The notes below the pieces were generated by a model. It saw nothing but the letters and a program-made list of their open reading frames with translations, did not search any database and was not told the DNA's origin. 64,000 nt of DNA from Turritopsis dohrnii (Eukaryota; Cnidaria; Hydrozoa; Anthoathecata; Oceaniidae), in NCBI GenBank assembly GCA_027922465.2, contig BQMF02000777.1, forward strand, positions 54,339 to 118,338, read 5' to 3'. Below are positions 13,096 to 25,019 of this stretch, piece by piece (within the stretch, counting starts at the first letter, position 1; every line of letters begins with the position of its first letter). The translations under genes and the position numbers were made by a program.

Positions 13096-13211
13096 GCATC
13101 AAATCGATGTTAAGTCTGATAGTTCGACGAAATGTTATCGTTTGAACTGAGCCTTGACAAATGAGTCTATGGAGAAACGTATCTCACATTTTGACACTTC
13201 CAATTTTTTTG

Positions 13212-13380
13212 GTCAGCGCCGCAAGGTAGCTGATCTTTCATTTCCCCGTGTCTGTCAGTCAGTCCGTGTGTGTGTAATGTTGCAGTTCTATACGCCCCAG
13301 TTATACGCCCGTAGTTACTATTTTCAAATTTTTTCAGTTCAAAATCGGAAAGTTTAGATTTTTTCAGTTCAAAATCACAA
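13212..13380 (+). repeat. Dispersed repeat, copy 2 (longer)
   Basis: Matches copy 1 over the GCAAGGTAGCTGATC...TCAGTC block and continues through TATACGCCCCAGTTATACGC and the TTCAGTTCAAAATC motif, which occurs twice. The inverted copy at 34793-34945 has the same extent. Confidence 0.75.
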
Positions 13381-13384
13381 AGTC

Positions 13385-13700
13385 TACCGACTGGTAGCCT
13401 TGCGGTAGAGTGCTCGTTTCCTGTTCGGGAGGTCGCGGGTTCAATCCCCGAACGAGTCATGCCAGCGACTATAACAGTGTGAATCACTCCTCTCTGCTTA
13501 GCACTCAGCAAGAGAGTAGGAATGATATCTAGGATGGTTGTCTAGTTGAGCGGCTGCTGTTAATACAGATTTCGTAGCCCAAATGGGGACTTTAAATGCT
13601 CTAGGACCTCCTTCGCAGGACCCTCATTGATAACAGTGCCTTAAGAAACTGAAGAGGCTATCCTGGGTAAACATTCGTAAATAATAATAATAATAATGAT
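13385..13700 (+). mobile_element. tRNA-derived SINE
   Basis: The head is tRNA-like: acceptor strands GACTGGT/ACGAGTC (six of seven pairs), an A-box-like D arm with GCGGTAGAGTGC, and a T arm GCGGGTTCAATCCCC that matches a B box. A tRNA-unrelated body of about 230 bp follows and ends in (AAT)n. The anticodon stem does not pair properly, so this is a SINE and not a tRNA gene. Confidence 0.7.
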
Positions 13701-15490
13701 ATATTTCACAGTATCTCCAAAATTTTACAATTGTCTCTTCACCTGGAAATTGAGAAAATTATGTATATGCAGCGTCTAAAAAATATTATATATTAAAAAA
13801 AGTACTGCCAGAAATTAGAGAGACAGTCGTAGTATAGGACGTGGCTAGGTGTGGATAAGGTGAAGGTAGAGTAGAAGGCCCAGATAGTCGTAAACCAAAG
13901 AGAGTGTCGACTGAAGTTAATAAAACTAGGAAATGGGACATGACTAAACCTAAGGACTAACGTAATGTAAACCGATGTTTGGAACAAATTAGAACCGATA
14001 TCGGATAATGTATCATTTGGAAAAGGCAACAAATATTGCCTTTTAATCTCCCATTCTAAGCCCATGTCTCGAGATCCATGAAGTAAAGTTGCTCAAAGCT
14101 TTTTGAAAATATCCTACATGAAAGTTTTACCTGCACTCCTCCATCAAATAACATTTTTGCAGTTTTGGATATTATTTTTAACATCAACTGTCAGATATCG
14201 ATGCAATGATGACATTTCTTCCGGACGTGACATGCAGCCATGATTCATGTTGATATGAAGCACTTCAGTGTATATAGGATCAGTTAGGACTAGTTAGACT
14301 TTTTGAGACTTCTAGTCTATTATAATCAGATTTTCGTTCTACATTATTATAAAGATCATCGAAGATGTTATAATGTGTTCCCGCCATTGTAGCTTTTTGT
14401 TGCATTTACCAGAAAAGTCATTTCACGTTCATTTGTGTGCGGCAAGTTATTATGCGCATGTGCGAACATTTTCTCTGAAAAAGCCGTTAAAGATGGCGGA
14501 GTGGACTGGAAGAGAGATTGCTTTTATTTGTTTTTTCTGGATGATTATGTAATAAAAAGCATATTTAATACGGTTAGAGACCGCTGACCGAATGTCACTG
14601 CAGACACAAGTCATTACTTTCACTTTTAAAATCATGTTTTTTTTTAAATTCTACTCACTTGGGGAAGAGAACAGGATCAGCAAAGCGAGCACTATACGAA
14701 TTGCATTACCCAGAGGGTATACTGACTAATTGCTGAAATATATCACAAAAAAATTTTTTCAGAGGGTTCGTTGAACATGTATTGGCAGTATTAAGGTATA
14801 TGAAATAGATGGTGCATAATTTGATATGGTGTCAGTTTTTTATGGGTATTTGTTTTAGTTCAAAGATGGCTCTCAGATCAAGCACCATAAAGCTTCATTC
14901 AGGAACACTTTACTTCAAGAAAGACTGTGAATGTGAAACTGTTTTAACTACTAATAAACTATATACAGAAATTAATGTGTTTTGAACCTTTGCATTTCCT
15001 TTTTTGTCTGCTGTGGTGTCACTGAATGGGAGAAACCCAGTTCTTGAATCTGGCAGATGTAATACGAGTTTTTAAAATTTCCTGATCATTTGATCTGTTT
15101 TTAAGCAGTCCCATCTCGATTAGTATATTGAAATAATTTAATTTCTAAAGTGGTAAATCGAGTAAATGTAAACATATTCATTCTGAACAAGGAAGCTTCG
15201 GAAGTCAATGAGTTTTTCTGAAAGACTGTTTATTCATTTCCTTATTTATATACCTTATGATGAATTCCGTTTTTATAGATATACATTGGGTTACTATTTT
15301 TTCGAAGAAGCTTCAGAAATTCGTTTTAATCTAACAAATGTTGATTCTGGAGACATTGATGGATAAAAAACTTGTAATTCATGCATTTAATATATTTATT
15401 CGACTTTAGCAGAATAATGTTTTAACGTTTCATTGTTTCCTAGCAGGTAATGTAATAAATATATAAACAATATCTATATATTAATAGCCG
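13701..15490. other. Non-coding
   Basis: Holds the second diverged copy of the CCCATGTCTCGAGATCCA repeat (about 14010-14130). No gene is supported. Confidence 0.4.
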
Positions 15491-15492
15491 AT

Positions 15493-15495
15493 TCT

Positions 15496-15527
<32 letters not shown>

Positions 15528-16351
15528 TTGTTTGTAAGTCACGCAAAATGGTAGATTGAGTTGTGAGCGAAATTATTTCTTTTTTTGTGTGCGACGTGAG
15601 TTCGAAGCAAATACATTGCAACCCCCAATCGAACGTGACTTTTTTTGGCTGATGAACTAATAGGAATAACGTTTTGTTTTTGTTATTATTGTTAGTTTTA
15701 TATTCCACGTTGACTTGGCTTTGAAAACAGTACATCAACTAAATACAAAGAAACTAACTGATTAAACATTTTGGACAAAAAGCAGCAGTGACAGAACGTG
15801 GCAGCATGTGTTGGGTTTGCCACTAACTTTTGACTGACTGTCTGAGACGGGTGAACTTTTTTTTGATCAATCAAAATGTTTAAAAAACGATAGGTAAAAA
15901 AAAGAGTATCATATAAAAACAAAATGTTTTTTTTTTTTTTTTTTTTTTTTGCTTTTCTTTTAATAAATTAATTTCTTCTTTTAATTGTTAAGCGTTCTGA
16001 TCGAACGTTTTTTTATTCTATTTATTCATTTAGCACGTGCCTTTTTTCTCTCCTCCGTGTGAACTTTTTAAGAAAAGAAACCATTTCCCCCTTACGTTTG
16101 ATAGCACCCATGTTAGAGCGCGTAACTTTTTTAAAACAAAAGCTGATAAAAAGTAGAAGTTTTTTCTTTCTACGTTTTGAGTGTATTGTTATACTGATAA
16201 AAGATTGGTTTAAGCAGAGGTTATGACTTCGAATCTGCTTCTGGTTGAACACAAGTTGTACGAGCCGTTTATAAGGAAATTTGACGTTTATTGATACAGT
16301 GATACAGAGCAGGTGGACATGGGCGGCGAGCGACGCCGCCTTGGCGGCTAG
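15493..16351 (+). mobile_element. Non-autonomous Helitron
   Basis: The 3' end has the Helitron hallmark: a GC-rich hairpin (GGCGGCG, short loop, CGCCGCC, near 16322-16340) followed a few bases later by CTAG and a host T. The 5' end is placed at the TTCTCTGTCTGTCTG run because Helitrons begin with TC, so that boundary is less certain. No Rep/helicase frame is present. A second hairpin-plus-CTAG end of the same type lies at about 35320-35349. Confidence 0.65.
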
Positions 16352-17164
16352 TTCAGTATGAAAATGGAAAAGGTTGTTATTGAAGTAAAATATTCAATTC
16401 ACAAGGAGTGCATAAGAAAAAGGAAATTGATGCTTGTGAACATAGATAATTCATAAAGTATTTGCAGAAATTTGTGACTATTATCGAGGACGAAACCGTT
16501 GAAGAAGTAATCATTTCTAAAGGGACATTGTTCATAATCTCTGAAGATACAGATGTAGCTTGTTGATTAGGATTATCAAATTCTATGACAATTCCTGACT
16601 TGTTTCGTACAATAGTGTTGTGGTTTTGGTGAAGCTTTTGAAGATACACTGAAATCTCGTTATGATTCGTAGTCTTTTCACATCTCAGTGTAACCTTGGA
16701 ACAAGGTTTGGAATGAATAATCATAGATACTTTGAAACTGTTTACTGTGTCATTATATATAATTTACAAAGTTTGTTAGTCCATGTAAACCCAATTATAA
16801 CTCCGGATTAATAAGTTAATAGTAATTCACGCACAGCTACCCGATTTTCTGGGTTTCAGAGAATAGCTATCGATTCAACCGAAAATCGAATATGATAGCT
16901 GTGTCTGTCTATTCTGTGGTCTTATTTAATTCAAACAAAAACATCTGCTTTCGCATTTTATCAACAAAATATGATAAGTTTCCTAATTTACAAAGGTATA
17001 TGAAACTACTCAAAATCTTTCATCAGAAGTTTCCATGTTGATTTTTCATAATCTCGCTGACGCATGCGCATAATAACATTCCGCCTGCACGCAAAACTGA
17101 ACGAACGTGATTTAGCTGAAGCGTAACATCTCCATTCCGTATCCAGCCGAACGTTTGACACCTT
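16352..17164. other. 3' flank of the second receptor gene
   Basis: A 115-codon minus-strand open frame (16377-16724) has no recognisable domain and no splice context; it is not called as a gene. Confidence 0.35.
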
Positions 17165-20100
17165 CTACTTTTGTTCCGATTTAATGGGAACGTTATTGTA
17201 GAAAGTGTCTATTTCATATTTGTTTTCTTTTTCAATTTTATTATAAAAGCTTGATGCAACATCAATATCACAATATCCTTCATCACCTAAGTCATTTCCT
17301 TTCGATGCTTTTTGTGCTTGTAAACCAATCTCTTCATAATTGATGGTTTCGTAGGAGTCTTCACACAGAGATTTTGCAGATTTTGCATTTATTCCTCCAC
17401 AACTGTTTATCCTTTTTTTCTGCGTTTGTTCGTGTAGCATTGATTTAGAATGTATGCTTTTTATAGGATCTTTACCAGTATCTTTGACATTTTCTCGACT
17501 AGAAACTAGAAAAGCAGTTGAAAGAATAAGTATTTACAAACCAGCCAGGTAGATATACAACAGTGACACTTGAAGGAGTTTTGCTGACAATCTATTAAAA
17601 TTGACATTTTAAACACGTCATATTGATCACAGAAAAAAGAATTGTTTGTGGTAGTAGTAAATTCAGTATAAAGAGAAACATACCATTTCGTTTTCTCCAG
17701 TTGCAATGTACAATCATAAACGCTGCAAAGACAATCAGCAAACAGATCCCTCCAATTAGGCCCCCAATCTCCAAAGTAATTACATTTGTCTTTTCAAATT
17801 GATCTGTCTGATCTAAATGGAAAGGTTCATTAAATAAAGATTCTTGGCTATATGAACTGCTTAAACAGAAAATTTGTGGTTATCCATAACTTTGCATTAC
17901 ATAAATGATGCAACTACAATAAAATAATATATATAGTGACTATCAAGACAGGAAACTGCAAAATTGCAAACTTTCTGTACTGGACCAAATTGATTAAAAT
18001 TTATTGATTAAAGATTTGTAGGCAATAAGTACAATTTTGTTAATTCTATCTTGACTTTTCAGTTTCATACGTATAACATGATCATAAACAACTAAATTAC
18101 AAAACGTTTTATTGAAAATAAGACGAACAAAAAGTTTTGATCGAAAATCTAATTCTATAAAAACTAGAAGCCTCATGGCTTGAACAATTTCCGCATCAGG
18201 CCTAGAGGAAATTGCTTTAGGCTAACTTTCAAGATATCTGAATGACTATCCAATCTTTTCTTGCTGCTTATGTGAGAACAGGTCTATCACAATTCCCAAA
18301 ATATGAGTTACGGTTCACATGGAAAATAAAATGATATTCCATAGAAGTGAACCAAAATCATTTGAAAAAAAGGCTGCATGGGATTGAAGACTTTCACAAC
18401 ACTATTAAACTATTAAAGTTATACAAGCAAACTCGTTTAAAAACTGAAGACCTCGGCTATTTATGATCTGCAAGTAACTGCCGACTTTGATATCAGGACC
18501 TTACAATTGTTCTTCGTGCACACCTTCCAAATTTTGCCAGAAATGTGAATTTGGTGATATATTTAAGTAAACATTACAAGAAATTGTTCATAACTGCATT
18601 AATAAGAGCAGGAGAAACTTGGGGATTTCAAAGATTTTAATCCATGACATTTAACAGGATTACAAGAAAATAAAAATTACATTGCTTATACATAACTTAA
18701 ATCAACATAACATACAATATGAAAATCTATTTCTACTAAACCAACCAGTCACGGATCCAGAGGTAAGCCGCAACTTGTGTAGGAGAGTGTTAGCAATTCA
18801 AACATAAAAGAAAAAGGTTCAAATAATCCCATTGATAATATGAACTGAAGTCACAAATTATGTCAATGCGCTTCTCCACAAGTTGCAACTACACTCTAGA
18901 TCCACCACTGTCTCCATATTACCACTTCCATAGTTTATAAATAACACCAATGTGCACGAAAAGACAAATGACACAATGAAACTTTGTTAGGATCTGTATG
19001 AAAATGTTCTTTTCAAACATGATATACCTTAAAGGGATTTTTTTGCGTGGACTAACTTTTGCGAGCCAAGGTTTGAGAGCGTTTTGCGTGGATTAACTTT
19101 TTGAGTCGGAGCTTCTAAAGGAAAATGTTTGGATTTATATTTGCGAATGGGCACAAAGTGCAATGCGTGTACTTTATAATATACCTAAAAGGAGAACTAA
19201 ACTTGAAAATTTAATTTTTCAAAAATCTTTTTCTACTTAACCTTCTGTAAATATAACTTATAAAATCATAATTTTATAAGCGAAAGAACTTTTATTCTAC
19301 ATGAATGAGCTCTTTATATTTCTGCATAAAGCCGGTTTTTTTCAAGATCGCTGAAAAGTTTGGGATCTGGAGCCGAGAATTTATAATGACGTACAAAAGT
19401 TCAAAATAAATGTAGCGTACCGTAATGCTTCGATTAGACGCCCGGGGCGTTTATTAAATTTTTTGAATTTTTAGGGGGGCGTCTATTCGAGGGGGGCGTT
19501 TAAAAGAGGGGGGCGTCTATTGAATTTTTGTGCAACTCTTCTTTTTTGTGAATATAAACTAAATATAAACATCGATAAAAAATATACAAAATTAAACTTC
19601 AAACAAGATCTTCTTCATTAAAGACAAAGTTTCCAACTGTTACTTTAAAATTTAAAAAGAAAAGCGTCTATCGCATATTTCCAAATTTTTATTCAAAATG
19701 AAAACATTGAGGCTGAATGCAATGTAGTAGTTCTACATGCCTTAATTGGTGCGTCTATTCGAGGGGGGCGTTTATTTAAAAATCTCCTGAAAAGGGGGGG
19801 GGGGCGTCTATTCGAGGGGGGCGTTTAAAGGAAGGGGGGCGTTTAATCGATGCATTACGGTATGTTATACGAGAAAAAGAAACATGTCTGAAATTAGCAG
19901 TGATGAAAGTTTCAGTTACGAATTTTTATATACGAACAACAAGTTAGTTCTGTAGGTACACAGAGCCAAAAAATGAGCAAATAAAATCATGAAATTTTGC
20001 GTGCATTTATTTTCACGAATCGTTCATTTCTTGACGTTTTGCGTCAATTTATTTTTGCGAATTTGACTAAAATTCGCAAAAGTCGCAAAACTTAATTCAC

Positions 20101-23100
20101 GCAAAAAAAATCCCCTTAAGGTATTGTGTCCTAGAACATATTACACTCCAAATTTTCACAAGGCTTTAGTGATCTCATTGTATGTATATAATTGGTTGGA
20201 TTTGAATCATCATCCAAAGTTTGTTTTCCTGACATATATCCAAACTAAATCATTGTACCTCCATTGAACGGTTTGCAGGATTATTTTGAACAATGTAATC
20301 TTAAAACCTTTTAATGTGAATTTAAAGCTAATCGGTTCCACACAGTGATAAATTGACCGACCATTGTACAGTGATGAATAATTTGATACAGTCTGGAATT
20401 CCCCAAATTAGCTAATCCCTTCTTTAATTTATTACTGCTTTTCAATTCACTATGATGTTTCAGAGCCAAAAAAACAGTTTTATAAGATATATCGTTCACC
20501 AATATCTTGCACCATGTTTATACTTGCAGTATGTATGTTTGGATCAATTCATTCACAACACACAAGTGATTTGTGCAGCTATGACAATGTCATTTGTTTT
20601 TGTTTTTTTTTTTCAATATCTTCAACTTTCGGTGTAATATTTATTAAATGAAATGAACATATTTCATGCATTTATTGATAGGACGTATGACGTATTCACC
20701 AGTAATTTTGATACTACATACATTTCTGCTCTGCTGTGATTTTAAAGTTTTTTTCACAGCAAAGTTTAGTTTACTATCAAACATTCACCTTCTTTTTCAA
20801 GAATTTTTTTCCAGAGTCAGCTTAATATCAATATTTCCTCCAAGGAACGTTCTCATGATTATATTTCGATTGCAATAGTAGATAAAGTCTTAAAATTCTT
20901 CTTCAAAGTTTCTTCTAAATAATCTATTATACCTCATAACATAAACTAAATCGGTTCGAGAACGTTTCACGTGCTCGGTGTGCATATTTTACTGACTTTT
21001 TAAAGAAATTTTAAAGGATAATTGAACTGGGAAGTTTTCAACATAAAACGGCTAAAATAACTTCTAAAAGTATTCCAAAAGTATTAAAAAGTTAACATTT
21101 TATGAATTAATATTGAAAGTGGCCTTTTAGTATTACATTTTGCATAGAGTTTTGGGTCTTTCATTAACTATTCTGAATAAACAAACAATTCGAAATCCGA
21201 ACGGACTTTCCGAAAACGGCAAAAAACTGTTACATAGACAGTCAGATAGAATGTCTAAACCAAACAATTTCCTACGCATAGCGCGCGGAAATTGAAAAAA
21301 CTCTAGATAGAGAACGACAAGTTGGCTGCTTCAAGTGTGACATGTAATGATTAACTTGAAATTTACCTTCAGTTTATTTAAAGGCTGTCCTAAACTTTCT
21401 GTAGCATATCACAAAGTTAAATTAGAATGATATAATTTATAACACGTTTTAACGTGGGCTTAATCCTCACATATTACCTAAATTCAACATCTGAACAAAT
21501 TCAGAATTGTTTCCTCTCACTCCATTGAAAACTGCCCTAACTGTTGCCGTAGTTACATTCATCTCTATCTTGCAAACATTGAAGAAGTTGTTGTATGTTT
21601 TAAATGTCTCCATTTTACGTCCATTTGAAACTAAAACTTCATACATCAAAGGGCATAGGCCATAATCAATCTTTTTCCAATTCAGGATACCACAATCTTC
21701 AGTGTGATCCACAATAAGGTTTTCTATGTTCTCCGGTTTTCCTAAAACATAGAAAACTTTCTTACAACGTTATGGAGTGCTTTTAAGGGGTTATACTGTC
21801 ATTGATTGGTTGTTTGTGAAAGGATAGAAAACTAATTAACACTTTCGGGCTTATGGAATCTTGAAGTTAAGGATAATGATAATGATTGTGTATTGCCGTT
21901 GAAAACTTTTTTTTGTTGATATTTAGTGTTAAGTGTTGTCATTCATTAAGCACCTACAAAATTGGAATTTACATCATCCTGGAAAGTAACAATATATTAA
22001 CTGCTCTCTTCAGGTTTCGTAAATACTTGGTCCAAGAGTCTCTGTTGATAATTCACTAGTCATTACCTCATTTTCTAGATTAGTACTTTCCTGCTATTTA
22101 GTCCACACTTCACCATACCACTACCATTGAATGATACAAAAATTCAAGATACGAATTATGTTATTTGAATAAACCACTAAGGTCAAATAGAACTGGGAAA
22201 TTTCATCTACTTGCAATTACCTCTAAAATTCAACTTCAGATATTGGTGGATCACCGTATTGTTGTATCCAACGGCTTGTAAATTCAGAACTGTACCACAG
22301 TACCCGAAGTTTATTTCTGGGATTTTGATTCTATAGCGATATGTACTGCGAAGTTTGTCAATAAGATAGCCACTTTTATTTTCTGCATGTTTCCAGCCAA
22401 TGATCCATGATAGTAGTGGCATCGGATGACCAGTGATATTTAATTCAAATTCTAAGCCTTCCTTTTTCAGAGTTAAATCATCCAGTGATACCTGATTCCA
22501 TTCGGGCTTTCCTGAAAAGAATTACTTTTTTCATCACAATTATGTCTCTTCCTTCTATAAGTTACTTTAAAATAATGATAAAAATCTTTTTTGCAAATGA
22601 ACAATTTACATCAGCAAATTCATAAATTCCACGATAAGTCGTACTGTTTTGATATGTATTTTTTTATACTTGTTTTATACTTTTTTGTTAGAACTTTAAG
22701 TTTCTTCCTTCACGGATTCATCAGTTAAGCTAAAATTGCTCCTGACTGTCGAGCACTTTTAGAGAAGAGATAATAATATGTATGCTATTTTTTTATACGT
22801 ATTTTCGCTGTGAAAAACTCTTTTTATACGACAAAAGAAAAAGTATTATCAAATTCCTAATCTAGAGAATTTCAAAATAATTTTTACATTAATAAATATA
22901 AGGTCATTTTCAAGATCTTTGAACATATTTACTTCAGCGAAGAATGAAAAAGTGTTTTTTGAAAAATTCAGAAAGCTGTCTTGGAAAACTTTATTAAAAT
23001 TTTTGCTTGTTTTATTTGGTTTCTTTATTAAAAAACAACTTCGAAAAAGATGTGTGAAATACGCTTTTCCTGTGTGCGAGCCCCGTGAGGAAAAATTAAA

Positions 23101-23942
23101 TCACGCAATATCAAAATCATGATCATGATCGTAACAGTATAATAGCATTCCCATACATTTTTTTGATCAGTTTTTCGAGCTTCACAACATGGGTACACTT
23201 TCCAGTCGCGTTTGTGTGATTTGATTTTGAAGTAAAATCGTGGCAGTGATTGTAAGGGGGGCTAGAAACCCAAATGGAGCAAAGACTGTTGCTGAAATTG
23301 TTAGAAGCCATTCAACGTAGTAGGTTTCAAAAATTACTCAGAAATTATTTTGTATACTTCGTATATAGAAATTCGGGAATGCGGAATTGTTAAGATGTGA
23401 ATCCATAAAACATTTACAACATACAAAAGATGATCAATGGCTTTATAATGGAATTTATTGTGCTTCTAAACTCACCAAAGATTTCCAAAAATACAAGACT
23501 GGATTCTTGATATAGTGTCTTGTTCTTCTTGAAATAAACAGTTAAGTTGTAACTGCCAGAATATCGATAGAGGTTTGGATCAACTTCTGTCTCAATACAA
23601 ATAATCTGTACGTTGAGAATATGTCTACATCGCCCAGATACTACCAGTCTCTTTCCCCAATTATCCCGAAACAAAATGCTGTCGTTATAAGAATCGAACA
23701 CGGATCTCTTATCTTCCATTCCATTCGTAACACCTCACCCACAGCGACTTTGTAATTCACTTTTAATGGTTCCAATATGTTTGAAATTACTAAGTTTGAG
23801 AGAATGTAAATACGGTAAAAATAATTTGAATCTTTTGCAATAAAATTTATATTATTGTATACATTTTGTAGTGAAATAACGACTTACCTGCACTCTGCAA
23901 ACATGTTACTAAAACAAATATGATTAGATACCATTTATGCAT
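17165..23942 (-). CDS. Second Ig-superfamily receptor, Alr-like, paralogue of 2943-5788, with a frameshift in exon 2
   Basis: Exons on the minus strand: 23888-23942 (signal peptide, starts MHKWYLIIFVLV), 23476-23789 (D1), 22221-22511 (D2), 21478-21741 (FN3-like D3), 17684-17812 (TM, ends CNWRKRN), 17165-17505 (tail). Splice sites are canonical and all phase 1, as in the paralogue. The tail repeats the paralogue's pattern: DSYETI, INYEEI (ITIM fit), DEGYCDI and SFYNKI (ITIM fit). Exon 2 is 314 nt, not a multiple of three. The Ig frame runs as ...MEWKIRD and then resumes one base off as FDSYNDSI..., around 23695-23715, so as written the product is truncated. The cause may be a sequencing error or pseudogenisation. 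The 3.7-kb intron before the TM exon has collected several TIR elements. Confidence 0.72.
18746..18910. mobile_element. Short hAT-like MITE in a receptor intron
   Basis: The ends are imperfect inverted repeats of about 40 bp (CAGTCACGGATCCAGAGGTA against CAGTGGTGGATCTAGAGTGT). The CAGTG-type end is usual for hAT elements. I found no clear target duplication. Confidence 0.55.
19027..20121. mobile_element. TA-flanked TIR element in a receptor intron (outer)
   Basis: The ends are CCTTAAAGGGATTTTTTTGC and, inverted, CCTTAAGGGGATTTTTTTTG, flanked by TA at 19025-19026 and 20122-20123. It is non-coding. It is interrupted by another TA-flanked element at 19420-19860. Confidence 0.8.
19420..19860. 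mobile_element. Nested TA-flanked MITE with GGGGGGCGT repeats
   Basis: The ends are CCGTAATGCTTCGATTAGAC and, inverted, CCGTAATGCATCGATTAAAC, with TA outside both. GGGGGGCGTCTATTCGAG-type units recur near each end, an unusual G-rich feature in AT-rich surroundings. Related GGCGGCGTTTATT units occur near 56870-56905 and 57340. Confidence 0.8.
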
Positions 23943-24809
23943 CACTCAATTAAAGTGCTCAATGTTTTATAAAGTGACAACGAAACAGCAGCGTCTTCTT
24001 ATTGTTCAAACTAAGAGATGAAAGCGTTTTTTATGACAAATAAGAATGGAAACATAAAGGTTAAGTTGCATGTCAGTCATCACTGAGCTATTAACATAAA
24101 TGTATCCGCATTGCCATCCACATAGATGCAAAGGTTAAGTTGGGTTAAAGTTCAAACAATATAAATCATCAGTCAGGATGTTCATATCACTTCCGATTCT
24201 GTCATTATCGTTGATAACATTCAGCAGGATGAATTTTATTCAAATTCTGCAGATTTTAATTTATTTAAGTCAATTATTGTGTTCCGATTCAAAATAAATT
24301 GACTGATGTTAAGAATATCAATGAAGATAAGGTATCTGGTGAGAACTACAATGATAAGTGTAAAGGAAACCACAATTAACGCATACATTTCGTCACGTAT
24401 TTCCTGCTCCAATCAATGATAATAAAAAAGTTTGATTTCTTTTTTACTAGTGCATCGCAAATCTGAAAAAAAAAGCTTAAATGCTATTTTAACAGTTAAT
24501 CAAACGATTTCACTATCAAGATATGTCTACCTTGGTAAAACTGCACTGGTTTTCCAATATAGGAAAAACAAAAGGATTTAAATTTCATTTTCTGCTTACT
24601 GAACCTTGTTTAAAGATCTTTTATACCGTTATCTGACATTTGAAACTCTCGAAAGTACTTACTTACGTAAAATTTATTCAAACGTACGAAGCAGTGCTTT
24701 TGTTAAAGTGAGGCGATAAAAATTGTTATGTAACTGTTTTTGCAAAGTATATGGTAGAAACATCGTGGCATGGAAAATACATTCAATAATTACCAACGAT
24801 TTAAAATTT
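23943..24809. other. 5' flank of the second receptor gene
   Basis: No gene is seen. Presumed promoter region; it does not match the duplicated flank of the first receptor. Confidence 0.35.
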
Positions 24810-25019
24810 TCGACAATATATTTCGATAACTATGTATCATTTTCAAGTCTAAAATATAAAAGTAAAAGAAAGATAGAATATCTTACAAGACGATTCATTC
24901 TGAAAATATTCAACTATACACTCACAACACTCCGTAAAACAATAAATGCACTAAAACAAGATCTAGAAACTAAAAGGTAAAAAAAGTAGAAAATCATTAT
25001 CAAGAGAATTCACGAACAA

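Noticed and set aside
13385..13460. Possible glycine-type tRNA gene
   Set aside because: The anticodon stem is mispaired and a SINE body and A-rich tail follow.
16377..16724. 115-codon minus-strand open frame near the second receptor
   Set aside because: No domain, no splice sites in phase with the receptor and no homologue recognised; likely chance in AT-rich DNA.
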